DNA of 64,000 nucleotides, taken from assembly GCA_963714795.1 (NCBI GenBank), contig CAVQPS010000008.1:62001-126000 (forward strand), written 5' to 3'. Below, in pieces: positions 27,537 through 35,927 of the stretch. The first letter of the stretch is position 1; the number at the start of each line of letters is the position of its first letter. Source of the stretch: DATIXJ01 sp963714795 (lineage in GTDB: Bacteria > Bacteroidota > Ignavibacteria > UBA10030 > SZUA-254). The translations under genes were made by a program, and so were the position numbers. The notes under the pieces are model-generated. The model was not told the DNA's origin, searched no databases, and worked only from the letters and a program-made list of their open reading frames with translations.

Positions 27537-28649
27537 ATGAGATTGCTGCTGAAAATCATCAAGGCATTGATTCGCCCGGACAAAGTTCCCATGTCGCCTG
27601 ACGGCGTCAAGCGGGTTCTGGTGATCGATTTTGCATACCTCGGCGACATGGTGATGACTTCGCCGTTGTATCGTGCACTGAAAGAGCATTTTCCGGGTGC
27701 TTCGGTTGAAGCGCTGGTATTTCCTTTTTCGAAAGAAGTATTGAAGACGAATCCGTATGTCGATGAGGTTCATGTTCATCCTGCCGGAATGCATCGCTTC
27801 GATCTGAAGATGATTTCGCAACTGCGAAAGCGGAAGTATGATCTGGGCATCCAGGTGAACACGTCGTTGCGGAATAATTTCATTCTCTGGAAGATTCATC
27901 CGCGCTACCGTCTCGGTTACGATTACCGCGACCGCGGATGTTTTCATAATCTCCGGATTCCGATTGCCACAAGAACGGCTCGCATGAAATATCGCGTCGA
28001 TGAGGAGCTGGATTTGCTGGAACAGGCATTCGGATGGAAGATTACAGATCGTGAAATGATTTTTCGCGTCGGTGAAGATGCAAAACGGCATGTGCAGGAA
28101 ACATTGAAGCATGACGGAATAACCGGAAATGATGTTGTCGTCGGCATTCATTCGAATTCCCGGCAGACTCAAAATCTTCGCCGGTGGGATCAGCAGAAAT
28201 TTGCAGTGCTGTCGGATCGCATTATCCGGGAATATCATGCAAAAATTATTTTTACCGGATCGCAATCGGACAAAGAATATATCGACGGAATTATCGACCA
28301 TATTCATGGCAAAGATCGTGTCCATCGCGGACTTCAATATACTGTCGAGGAACTCGGCGCACTCTTTCAACGAATGAATCTTTTTATTACGATTAACACC
28401 GGTCCGATGCATATTGCGATTGCGCAGAAGACGCCGACCGTGGCATTGATCGGCGGAACACCCGCACACGTTGTTTTTCCAAAAAATAATCGGCACTTTC
28501 AATATATTATGGACAAGGCGCTGGAAACGTGGGATCCCGGGCCGGTGAATTATTCGTATATTCCGAAGATGCAGGAAATTACTGTCGATGCCGTCTGGCA
28601 AAAAGTGCAACTGGTGATGAAGGATAGACCAGGTTTTCAGAATCAATAA
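27537..28649 (+). CDS. GT9 ADP-heptose:LPS heptosyltransferase-like protein
   Basis: 370 residues. Motifs: RVLVIDFAYLGDMVMTSPLY, NPYVDEVHVHP, the donor-binding VVGIHSNSRQTQNLRRWDQQ, IIFTGSQSDKEYI and LFITINTGPMHIAIAQKTPT. This is the clearest heptosyltransferase-like GT9 of the first cluster and would act on lipid A-core or another glycolipid at the inner membrane. A very long opposite-strand reading frame overlaps it but has no family features. Confidence 0.87.
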   Translation: MRLLLKIIKALIRPDKVPMSPDGVKRVLVIDFAYLGDMVMTSPLYRALKEHFPGASVEALVFPFSKEVLKTNPYVDEVHVHPAGMHRFDLKMISQLRKRKYDLGIQVNTSLRNNFILWKIHPRYRLGYDYRDRGCFHNLRIPIATRTARMKYRVDEELDLLEQAFGWKITDREMIFRVGEDAKRHVQETLKHDGITGNDVVVGIHSNSRQTQNLRRWDQQKFAVLSDRIIREYHAKIIFTGSQSDKEYIDGIIDHIHGKDRVHRGLQYTVEELGALFQRMNLFITINTGPMHIAIAQKTPTVALIGGTPAHVVFPKNNRHFQYIMDKALETWDPGPVNYSYIPKMQEITVDAVWQKVQLVMKDRPGFQNQ

Positions 28650-28667
28650 GAAAATGAAAGTATTTCG

Positions 28668-29330
28668 ATGAACAGTTCAACGCTGAATTTTTCCGTACGC
28701 TATAAACCCCGGTGGCGGTTTTTCGGCGAAATAAAAAACACCGGAAAAATTCTCGAACTCGGGTGCGGCCGCGGAGTTAATTTTCACAATCTTCAATTAC
28801 TCTCGTCGACGGCCGAGTTTTACGGCGTCGATATTATGTCGCCGCAGGAAATCGATCCGCTCATTCAGTATCAAAAAGTCAATCTTGATGACGATAAACT
28901 TCCGTTTCCGGACAACACGTTCGATGCAATTATCTTTACGCATGTCATCGAGCATCTCCGGAATCCTTTGAGGCTATGTTCTGAAATTCACCGCGTGCTG
29001 AAATCCGGCGGGCGGATATATGTTGAAACGCCGAACTGGACGACCATGTTCGCGCCGTCGTTCGGAATGCGTCGGGAACAGGGACATCCGTTTAATTTTT
29101 TTGACGATCCGACGCATATCAAGCCGTGGTCGAAACAGGGATTGTACGGATTTCTGAGCGAGTGCCGGTTGCATGTCGAGCGGGTATCGACGATACGTGT
29201 CTGGATACGAATTCCGCTCGATATTGTCAAAATGGGGCTGGGCTTGCTGAGCGGGAACCGGGAAAAAGTTGTCAACGGTTTTTGGAATGTGTGGGGTTGG
29301 TGCATATACGGAGTTGGAGTGAAAGAATAG
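28668..29330 (+). CDS. Class I SAM-dependent methyltransferase
   Basis: 220 residues. Motif I is ILELGCGRGVNFHNLQ, the post-I acidic residue lies in YGVDIMSPQEI, and FDAIIFTHVIEHLRNPL and VLKSGGRIYVETPNW complete the fold. The C-terminus is hydrophobic and basic. It follows the GT9 gene after 18 bases. It probably methylates a sugar or a glycolipid; substrate unknown. Confidence 0.82.
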   Translation: MNSSTLNFSVRYKPRWRFFGEIKNTGKILELGCGRGVNFHNLQLLSSTAEFYGVDIMSPQEIDPLIQYQKVNLDDDKLPFPDNTFDAIIFTHVIEHLRNPLRLCSEIHRVLKSGGRIYVETPNWTTMFAPSFGMRREQGHPFNFFDDPTHIKPWSKQGLYGFLSECRLHVERVSTIRVWIRIPLDIVKMGLGLLSGNREKVVNGFWNVWGWCIYGVGVKE

Positions 29331-29409
29331 TCCTCGCCGTTAATGCTGTCATCACGATGCAACGACCGGTTGCATCTCAATGTTGTCTTACAATCATAGG
29401 TCTGTGAAC

Positions 29410-31962
29410 ATGAAACAAAAAGATAAGCCGTCGTCGTCCAAAAGTTCCGGAAATGCCGAATCGATGACATGGTTCGATAAACTGTCGATGATGAAACGTG
29501 ATCTTGTCTGCATCGGCATCATGCTGCTGGTTGTGTACGTTCTGTTCTTCAAAATAATTTTCTCCGGCTACGTTTTTTCCAGCGAGGCGGATACCGCGGC
29601 ACAGGAAAGCTGGTCGAAGGCGATCCAGCACATTTCCGAAACTGAGCATGTCGAACCGCTCTGGGTGCCGTATATTTTTTCCGGCATGCCGGTATTCGGT
29701 CCGCTGTTGTTCCCGAAATCGGTCAATTATCTTGAAACGCTGATTCAGTATGTGAGTAAAATATTTTTCCTTTCGGCGAATCCCTGGTACGTGCCCCATT
29801 TTTTCCTGGCGGGATTATTCATGTATCTTCTTGCCCGCAATTTACGATTCACACCGTTGCCGTCACTCTTCGCCGGATTGGTGGCAATGTTAAGCCCGTC
29901 TGTTATCGGGTTTGCCGAGTCGGGACACGGTTCGAAGCTGGTGGTATTCAGTTATTTCTCGTTGCTATTTTTGCTGACGTATCGTCTGTTTGAGAAAAGA
30001 ACTATTTTGAATTTCGGATTGCTTGCCGCTGCGGTCGGGATGACACTGCTCGATCGTCATCCGCAAATGGCATTTTACGGTTTGCTGGCGATCGGCCTTT
30101 ATTTGTTGTATGATGTTGTTCTCGACGTCAAACAGAAACAGCCGTTGATAGCGGGGAAAAAGATGGCGTTGTTCGTGATTGCCGTTGCTATCGGTGTGGC
30201 AATTTATTCGTATGAATTCCTGCCGACGCAGGAATATGCAAAATTTTCGATCCGTGGCGGAAGCGGCGATGGTAAAATTTCAAGCGGACTCTCATACGAT
30301 TATGCAACCAACTGGTCGTTGCATCCCTTTGAAATGGTGACATATTTCATTCCGTCGTTCTTCGGATTTTCCAGCAGTTATGTTACCGATTGGCAAGGGC
30401 AGGAGCGGGCACTGCCGTTGTATTGGGGATGGATGCCGTTATCCGACGCCCCGCCGTATATCGGATTGATTCCGGTTCTTCTGGCAATCATTGCACTGAT
30501 CTACCGCCGGAATAAGATGACATGGTTTTTTGCCATACTGACCGGTATCGTCTTTCTCATTTCGTTCGGGAATTATTTCGGGGTTTTGTACAATCTGCTT
30601 TTTTATTATTTGCCGTTCTTCAATAAATTCCGCGCGCCGTCGATGATTTTGTATCTGACTCCTCTCACGATCGGGATTCTTGCCGCGTACGGTTTGTCGT
30701 TCCTGATGGAACTCCGTGAACGGTCGAAAGAATTCGACACAGTGAAATTCAGGAAGAATCTGATGAAGATTCTTGCGGTTCTCGGTGGGGTGCTGGTGAT
30801 CGGATTCGTTGCCAAAGGGAGTCTGTTCGGATTTTTTTCCGGTTCGTCGCTCGTCAAGCAGGGCGAGCTCCAGCAGTACGGTCAACAGGTGGTGGATATA
30901 TTCAAACAAAAACGCTTTGATCTTCTCTGGAACGATTTTGTGAAAATGATGATTATTGCAGGAGTGTTTCTGTATGGCATCGTGCTTCTGATCGATAAAA
31001 AAATCTCTCAATCTTCTTTTGTCGGTTTGTGTATCGCCGTGACCGTTGTCGATTTACTGATTCTCGATCTGAAATTCATCAATCCCCAGCCCCCGACAGC
31101 GATGGAAGAACATTTTCAACCCGATGCCACCACGCAATTTCTTCAGGCAGATTCGACGCTCTACAGAATTTATCCGCTGGGAGAATTATTCCAGGACAAT
31201 ACGTATATGTATCACGCCATCACTTCCATCGGCGGGTATAGTCCTGCAAAACTCAAGATGTATCAGGAACTGATCGATTCGACTTTCTTTCACGGTTCCG
31301 ATCCGCAGTTTCCGCTGAATATGAATGTCATCAATATGCTGAACACAAAATATCTGGTTGCCGGAGGCCGGTTGCCGGAACGGTTTACATTGGTCAATGC
31401 CGATCAGGCAAAAAAAATATTGACGTATCGCAATCCGGATTATTTACCGCGGGCATGGTTCGTCGATACGGCAGTTGTTGCAATGTCAAAGACAGATGTG
31501 TTTTATCATTTGAACGATCCGTCATGGAATCCGCGTGCGACGGCAATTTTAGAAAAGCAGCTTCCGCAGCCGGTGATGCGATCCGATTCAGCATCGGCGC
31601 AACTGACGTCATATGCCACACGGGAAATCTCGTTCGACGTGTATGCGTCGAAACCGTCGCTGCTGGTCGTGAGCGAGGTGTATTATCCTGCGGGTTGGAA
31701 AGCATTTGTCGACGGCGCGGAAACGGAAATCTTCAAGACGAATTATGTCCTCCGTTCGCTCGTCGTGCCGGGCGGAAAACATACCGTGGTCTTTCGGTTC
31801 AACCCGGAAACACTGGAAAAAGGATACACGATCACGCAGGCAGCGTGGGGCGTATCGTTCCTGTTAATTCTTGCAGGTTTGTTTCAATCGCCCTGGCTCA
31901 AAGCGAAATTACGATTGTCCGGAAAAGCGAAGGGTGATGGTGAGAAAGAAACCGTTGTCTGA
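29410..31962 (+). CDS. YfhO-family multi-pass membrane protein (GT-C-like)
   Basis: 850 residues from the ATG after GTGAAC. A short Lys/Ser-rich cytosolic tail is followed by about 12 membrane helices, with the GT-C-like loop region ESWSKAIQHISETEHVEPLW and YIFSGMPVFGPLLFPKSVNY. The large C-terminal periplasmic region (about 560-820) is beta-rich, with YLPRAWFVDTAVVAM, VVSEVYYPAGWKAFVDGAE and VVPGGKHTVVFRFNPETLEK, and a last helix. It is the intact paralogue of 7787. The role is probably sugar transfer to a surface polymer from a polyprenyl-phosphate donor, inferred from Bacillus YfhO. Confidence 0.85.
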   Translation: MKQKDKPSSSKSSGNAESMTWFDKLSMMKRDLVCIGIMLLVVYVLFFKIIFSGYVFSSEADTAAQESWSKAIQHISETEHVEPLWVPYIFSGMPVFGPLLFPKSVNYLETLIQYVSKIFFLSANPWYVPHFFLAGLFMYLLARNLRFTPLPSLFAGLVAMLSPSVIGFAESGHGSKLVVFSYFSLLFLLTYRLFEKRTILNFGLLAAAVGMTLLDRHPQMAFYGLLAIGLYLLYDVVLDVKQKQPLIAGKKMALFVIAVAIGVAIYSYEFLPTQEYAKFSIRGGSGDGKISSGLSYDYATNWSLHPFEMVTYFIPSFFGFSSSYVTDWQGQERALPLYWGWMPLSDAPPYIGLIPVLLAIIALIYRRNKMTWFFAILTGIVFLISFGNYFGVLYNLLFYYLPFFNKFRAPSMILYLTPLTIGILAAYGLSFLMELRERSKEFDTVKFRKNLMKILAVLGGVLVIGFVAKGSLFGFFSGSSLVKQGELQQYGQQVVDIFKQKRFDLLWNDFVKMMIIAGVFLYGIVLLIDKKISQSSFVGLCIAVTVVDLLILDLKFINPQPPTAMEEHFQPDATTQFLQADSTLYRIYPLGELFQDNTYMYHAITSIGGYSPAKLKMYQELIDSTFFHGSDPQFPLNMNVINMLNTKYLVAGGRLPERFTLVNADQAKKILTYRNPDYLPRAWFVDTAVVAMSKTDVFYHLNDPSWNPRATAILEKQLPQPVMRSDSASAQLTSYATREISFDVYASKPSLLVVSEVYYPAGWKAFVDGAETEIFKTNYVLRSLVVPGGKHTVVFRFNPETLEKGYTITQAAWGVSFLLILAGLFQSPWLKAKLRLSGKAKGDGEKETVV

Positions 31963-31985
31963 TTTGTCGGGCGGGATATAAAAAT

Positions 31986-32016
31986 AAAAAGGGCCGGAAA
32001 TTCCGACCCTTTTTTT
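31986..32016. terminator. Bidirectional Rho-independent terminator
   Basis: GGGCCGGAA and TTCCGACCC pair in 8 of 9 positions, with A residues on the left and T residues on the right. It separates the YfhO gene (plus) from rpsU (minus) and could end both transcripts. Confidence 0.8.
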
Positions 32017-32039
32017 GTTGATACTCCGAAATGGACGAT

Positions 32040-32234
32040 TTACATTTCTTCCATTAATGTTCGTTGAGATCGACGGATGGCTTTGATTTTCTTCATCCGT
32101 TTCTTTACCGAGGGTTTCGAAAAATAGGCACGCTTTTTGACCTCTTTCAAAATACCTGAGCGTTCATATTTCTTTTTGAAGCGCCGTATGGCCCGGTCGA
32201 TGTTCTCATTTTCCTGGATAACGATGCCGACCAT
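32040..32234 (-). CDS. rpsU: 30S ribosomal protein S21
   Basis: 64 residues: MVGIVIQENENIDRAIRRFK, then KKYERSGILKEVKKRAYFSK and a basic end. This is a normal S21. The ATG at 32234 is chosen because AAAGGGGG lies 8 bases upstream; a GTG three codons earlier would overlap that site. It shares an operon with the zinc-ribbon gene upstream (29-base gap) and has a strong promoter at 32777-32805. S21 helps mRNA base-pairing at initiation. Confidence 0.95.
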   Translation of the reverse strand: MVGIVIQENENIDRAIRRFKKKYERSGILKEVKKRAYFSKPSVKKRMKKIKAIRRSQRTLMEEM

Positions 32235-32263
32235 GCTCTTCACCCCCTTTCGCAGTGATACAA

Positions 32264-32656
32264 TTACGTCGTAACAAGATTGTCTGCAATCTCCGGTTTA
32301 AGGTTTTCGATAAGCCGACGTTGTCCTGTCTTCTCGAATGAAACAGTGATTGATTGACTTCCATCGGATGTTTTATTTTTACTCACAACTTTTCCTACAT
32401 CGTTCCATTCGACATGAAAAATTGCTTCACCCACTTTAAATGTGGATAACGGATTATACGGTGTTGCCGTCGTCGCATCGAGTTTGCCGTCGTTCATTGA
32501 CGACGCAACGGGAATGTCCATCAAAGATGTATGATGGCACCGGGTGCAACGAAACCACATCTTATCCTGTCGCCCTTCCATCTCTCCGACAAACTCCATC
32601 CTCGTTGCTTTATTGCAGTAGCCACAGAACCGTTCAGAATATTTTGTTCGCGCCAT
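32264..32656 (-). CDS. Zinc-ribbon protein with a Tudor/CarD-like beta-barrel, function unknown
   Basis: 130 residues from the ATG preceded by GAGG. The N-terminal half has a zinc ribbon (RFCGYCNKATRMEF, FRCTRCHHTSL). After a linker, the C-terminal half reads FKVGEAIFHVEWNDVGKVVS and ITVSFEKTGQRRLIENL, the pattern of small Tudor- or CarD-like barrels such as the UvrD tail. It is co-transcribed with rpsU. The two modules suggest RNA polymerase or nucleic-acid binding, but I cannot name a function. Confidence 0.75.
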   Translation of the reverse strand: MARTKYSERFCGYCNKATRMEFVGEMEGRQDKMWFRCTRCHHTSLMDIPVASSMNDGKLDATTATPYNPLSTFKVGEAIFHVEWNDVGKVVSKNKTSDGSQSITVSFEKTGQRRLIENLKPEIADNLVTT

Positions 32657-32776
32657 GCAGAGCCTCAAAATGTTGTGATGAGGTAAATGTGATTTAAGTA
32701 TGAGATGCCCGGGTGAAAGAACAATTGCACGGAAGGTGCATTTGAAGATATCATGAGCAAATACATCCCATGTTAT

Positions 32777-32805
32777 AATATAGCAAAAAGTTCCTTAGCA
32801 GTCAA
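32777..32805 (-). promoter_or_regulatory. Promoter of the zinc-ribbon gene and rpsU
   Basis: On the minus strand: TTGACT (32805-32800), 17-base spacer, TATATT (32782-32777). It is the best promoter match in the window and lies about 120 bases before the zinc-ribbon start. Confidence 0.65.
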
Positions 32806-33065
32806 CGAAAAACCGTAATAGCTATCCGTTTTTCAAGCTTTCCCGGACAGATAAAGTCGTAATTTTTTTGCCGATCGAATCCCCGCCGGCTAAAAATTTG
32901 CCGATACTGCGCAATTCGTGAATAAAATGGCATTTTGATTCATCATAACAGTACTTGCCCGGAAGTTCGATGGCGTCGACATTTTTCTTGATTCATCCGA
33001 TAAAAAGTCATATTTTAATAGCGTTTCTTTATGCACGATCCATTCACTTGCGCCGGACGACATTC
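32806..33065. other. Intergenic stretch with no recognised feature
   Basis: Between the divergent promoter of rpsU and the response regulator. I see no gene, repeat or strong hairpin. It must hold the promoter of the response regulator, which I could not place with confidence. Confidence 0.4.
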
Positions 33066-33467
33066 ATGAATAATTTTCATATCGTTATAGCTGATGACGA
33101 AAAATTTCTTTGCGGTACTGTTGCAGACATTCTTCGCGACGAAGGTTATAAAGTGACACTTGCCTATGACGGCGCCGATGTCCTGCCGATTATCGAGCGG
33201 GAGAAAGTGGATCTTGTGTTATTGGATCTGATGATGCCGAGGATGAATGGACTGGAAACTCTTGCCGCTATTAAAAAGAACTCTCAGCAGATACGCGTGA
33301 TCATGTTATCGGGATATGGTACGGCAGAATATGTCAAGCAAGCCGAGGAATTGGGATCCGACGGGTTCATCAACAAACCGTTCGGCGCCGAAACTCTTGT
33401 GCGTTATGTCCGGAACGTCCTTGCCGGTTTATCGCGATCTCATTTCCTTGAACCGCCAATCGGTTAA
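33066..33467 (+). CDS. Single-domain response regulator
   Basis: 133 residues, a receiver domain only. Acidic pocket IADDEKFLC, phospho-acceptor Asp in LVLLDLMMPRMNG (about 54), conserved Ser/Thr region VIMLSGYG and Lys in GFINKPFGAETL. No output domain follows, so it would act by protein contact or phosphorelay, like CheY or Spo0F. No histidine kinase is nearby. The start is the ATG just before NNFHIVIADDE; an upstream in-frame extension lacks family features. Confidence 0.93.
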   Translation: MNNFHIVIADDEKFLCGTVADILRDEGYKVTLAYDGADVLPIIEREKVDLVLLDLMMPRMNGLETLAAIKKNSQQIRVIMLSGYGTAEYVKQAEELGSDGFINKPFGAETLVRYVRNVLAGLSRSHFLEPPIG

Positions 33468-33565
33468 TTTTTCTAACAAATTTATTTTCAAACCTGATAC
33501 AACTGAGTTCGTGTTTTTCGATAATACACTCTTTTTTTTGATTTCGGTTTTTTGTATATTTTAGA

Positions 33566-34531
33566 ATGCGAATTTTTCAAATCATATTCTGTCTGTTGCT
33601 GATGCCCACGGCTTTTATGGTGGGTCAAACAATAATGTTGGATGATCAGCATGATGTTGGCTACTATGGACTTGAGGATTACGGTGAACTATTTGCAACG
33701 GCGGCAATTCAAAATCTTCCGGCGAATATTTCTTCCGGGATAACCTCCTCGTATTCCGGAGAGGTGATCCGGGATTCTTCCCGGTTTGCTGCACAGGAAA
33801 TGATGCCGGTCTCTGTTGAACCGGCCGGCTTTGTGGAACGAAACCGGACGGCGCTGACGATCGGCGGATCGCTTGCCATCACCGCAACTCTTTTCGCAAC
33901 AGATCAGGCGACGTACAACACGCTCTATGCGTGGAAGATGAGCCATCCGTTATTGAACCGAACGAGCCCGGTGATCACCAATCTCGGCGACGGGAAAAGT
34001 TCAATCGTTTTGTTCGGCGGCGCGTACGCATATTCGTTGCTCATGGGTGATGCACGCTCGAAAGAAATCGGTTTGGTCGGATTGGAATCGTTTGCTGTCA
34101 GCGGTGTAGCATCGCTGGTACTCAAAATGTCATTCAGCAGGGAACAGCCCAATGTTGCGACGAGGAGCGGCGGAACGTTTTACGGTCCGTTTGCATTTTT
34201 CCGGCAGAGTCAGAATTCCGGCAAGGGCTGGTCGTTTTTTGATGCGTTCCCGTCCGGACATACTGCGACGGTGTTTGCCGCTGCAACGACCATTGCGGAT
34301 CTCTGTTCGAGCCCGTGGATTTCTGCCGCATCGTATTCCGTTGCTTCGATGGTCGGGGTGAGCAGGATTATGGAACAAACGCACTGGGCGAGTGATGTCT
34401 TCGTCGGCAGTATCGTCGGTTACTACTCTACAAAACTTGTCGAGAAGCTGAACAACAACCCGCAGGATTTCTCCGTTGCACCGGCCGTCGGAAGCAAGTC
34501 GTTGGGTATGATGCTTTCCGTTAAACTCTGA
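33566..34531 (+). CDS. PAP2-superfamily phosphatase, exported
   Basis: 321 residues with a signal peptide (MRIFQIIFCLLLMPTAFMVG). Phosphatase motifs are complete: K-x6-RxxP-like KMSFSREQP, PSGH in FDAFPSGHTATVF, and SR-x5-H-x3-D in SRIMEQTHWASDV. It probably hydrolyses a lipid phosphate or pyrophosphate (undecaprenyl-PP or lipid A) in the envelope. The ATG lies only 5 bases after a TATATT box, so the mRNA may be leaderless; no ribosome site is seen. Confidence 0.9.
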   Translation: MRIFQIIFCLLLMPTAFMVGQTIMLDDQHDVGYYGLEDYGELFATAAIQNLPANISSGITSSYSGEVIRDSSRFAAQEMMPVSVEPAGFVERNRTALTIGGSLAITATLFATDQATYNTLYAWKMSHPLLNRTSPVITNLGDGKSSIVLFGGAYAYSLLMGDARSKEIGLVGLESFAVSGVASLVLKMSFSREQPNVATRSGGTFYGPFAFFRQSQNSGKGWSFFDAFPSGHTATVFAAATTIADLCSSPWISAASYSVASMVGVSRIMEQTHWASDVFVGSIVGYYSTKLVEKLNNNPQDFSVAPAVGSKSLGMMLSVKL

Positions 34532-34581
34532 ACTTCACAATTTACAATTCCCAAAATCTCCCGTCTTGGTTTTCATTATTT

Positions 34582-34690
34582 TGTCATTCCCGTCCCAAAG
34601 GGATCCCTTCGGGAAATGCTTCGATCGGGAATCCAGAAGGAGTGTTCCTGTGTTCTGGATTCCCACTAATAACATGTGGGAATGACGGGG
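34582..34690. repeat. GTCATTCCC-type palindromic intergenic repeat
   Basis: Starts GTCATTCCCGTCCC, contains GGGATCCCTTCGGGAAATGC and CGGGAATCCAG / CTGGATTCCC, and ends GGGAATGACGGGG. It is nearly identical over about 100 bases to 14992-15090. Its left flank (CCGTCTTGGTTTT) is the reverse complement of the right part of that copy. Confidence 0.75.
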
Positions 34691-34977
34691 AAAATCCGGC
34701 CTGCCCGTCTTGCTGTCCCGCTCAAAGAGCGGGATTGTTCAGCATCTATACATAGCTTGCTACGTTCAGATTCCGAATTGAGGCATTTCGGAAAGACGGA
34801 GTAAAGAAGGAAACGCCACCCAGCCTACCCGTCTTGCTGAAATGCCCTTGTTCAGCATCTGAACTTAGGCACCCAAGGAATTGATCCGCTACCAACCATT
34901 TCTCGATTTTTCCGGACAAACTTTTTTTGTGCATGACATTCATTTTTCGTATCTTTCGAGCGGGAAACAAATCTTTT
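34691..34977. repeat. Degenerate duplicated intergenic segment before the tRNA
   Basis: Two imperfect copies of a unit run CCCGTCTTGCTG ... TTGTTCAGCATCT (second parts at 34735-34747 and 34848-34860). The first contains the hairpin TCCCGCTC / GAGCGGGA; the second can form GCTGAA / TTCAGC. No gene is visible. The end near 34920-34970 may hold the tRNA promoter. Confidence 0.5.
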
Positions 34978-35052
34978 GGGCCCTTAGCTCAGCTTGGTTA
35001 GAGCAGCTGACTCATAATCAGCGGGTCGCAGGTTCAAGTCCTGCAGGGCCCA
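34978..35052 (+). tRNA. tRNA with anticodon CAT, probably Ile2 (lysidine type)
   Basis: Complete cloverleaf: acceptor GGGCCCT/AGGGCCC, D stem GCTC/GAGC, anticodon stem GCTGA/TCAGC with loop CTCATAA, T stem GCAGG/CCTGC with loop TTCAAGT, discriminator A. CCA is not encoded. The TTAGCTCAG start, GACTCATAATC loop and GGTCGC variable region look more like tRNA-Ile2(CAT) than elongator Met, but both remain possible. Confidence 0.93.
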
Positions 35053-35222
35053 CAAAAATCACACTTCTTGGGTTGATGTTCTTCAAAAAAGGAAGTAACT
35101 TTTCTGAGTGATAGGAAAATTATACCATTGCATCTGACTAAATGTTCTTTCCTGTACGATCATTCCTTGCGTTAGACGTAGCAAAATTGATAGAAAGTTG
35201 TCAACATAATTATGGAGGAAAT

Positions 35223-35637
35223 ATGAACAAGAGAACTGTTCAACTCGCGAGATACTTGAGCATCTTTACTTGTCTTTTTATTCTGGTTCTTAATGCAGCG
35301 AATCTCAACAGGATAGTTCAAGTATTCAAGCTACTTCCGAATGACATGACCCCGGTAAACAATCCCGATAGTTTTACGCCACCTAAATTGGTTTTCGCAC
35401 CAAACGGTAGTTTTCCCAACAGATCCTAAACTGCAGAACAGGAAAGCAACCGTGTATGTGGAATTGTTTGTGACCGCCAAGGGAACCGTTAGTGAAGCAA
35501 AGGTCATGGAATCAACAGATGCTGCATTTAACAAATATGCGATTGATTATGTCCAGCATCTTAAATTTAAATGGACAGATAAGTCGGGCTCACTCAGAAA
35601 AGGGTGGGTTGCTTTTCCTGTTCACTTCAAACATTAA
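35223..35637 (+). CDS. TonB-family C-terminal-domain protein, one frameshift
   Basis: The ATG at 35223 follows GGAGGAAAT. One N-terminal membrane helix or signal (LARYLSIFTCLFILVLNAAN), a short linker, then after a one-base correction (extra A in CCAAACGG) the frame continues TVVFPTDPKLQNRKATVYVE, then FVTAKGTVSEAKVMESTDAA and YVQHLKFKWTDK, the beta-alpha-beta of the TonB C-terminal fold. About 137 residues. It may be an energy transducer for TonB receptors or a stand-alone TonB-like domain. Frames break at about 35402. Confidence 0.7.
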
Positions 35638-35702
35638 ATTATTATTTAAGAGCAATCAAGTCACTCACCCAAATAATTCTTTGGTCTACAATTCAATAAG
35701 GT

Positions 35703-35757
35703 GGTCTACACTGTCATTGTAAACCAAGTGTAGACCAATTGTAACTTGGTTTACAAT
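35703..35757. repeat. Two interleaved perfect inverted repeats
   Basis: GGTCTACACT (35703-35712) pairs with AGTGTAGACC (35727-35736), and ATTGTAAACCAAG (35716-35728) pairs with CTTGGTTTACAAT (35745-35757). The two foldings overlap and exclude each other. They lie directly beside the left direct repeat of the 35.75-37.2 kb cassette, like a recombination or transposase site, or a double operator. Confidence 0.8.
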
Positions 35758-35789
35758 TTTGGTATACAAAACATACATGTGAATTCGAG
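35752..35789 (+). repeat. Left direct repeat flanking the secreted-protein gene
   Basis: Contains a 28-base core (starting TTTGGTATACAAAACATAC) that is identical to the copy at 37169-37205. The copies bracket one gene, about 1.4 kb apart. Confidence 0.85.
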
Positions 35790-35927
35790 AATTTCCCTCC
35801 GAATCTTGAAACCATTCTATCAACCTTTTCGTATAAATTTTCAAGCCTTACAAGTAAAGTTATTGACGAGTCCATGGCGCACCGCGTCGTGACGTCACAT
35901 TGCAAACAACATCATTTCAGGTATCAT

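Noticed and set aside
27303..28646. Very long opposite-strand open frame (447 codons) over the GT9 gene
   Set aside because: The plus strand encodes a clear GT9 protein across the same bases; the opposite frame is rich in His, Arg and Gln with no family motifs, a typical shadow of codon bias.
34978..35052. Elongator tRNA-Met as the identity of the CAT tRNA
   Set aside because: Not excluded, but the acceptor end, TTAGCTCAG start and GACTCATAATC loop look closer to tRNA-Ile2; listed as probable Ile2.
35703..35757. Integron attC site
   Set aside because: The foldings are attC-like in size, but I cannot find the RYYYAAC / GTTRRRY core pair with proper spacing, and no integrase is present.
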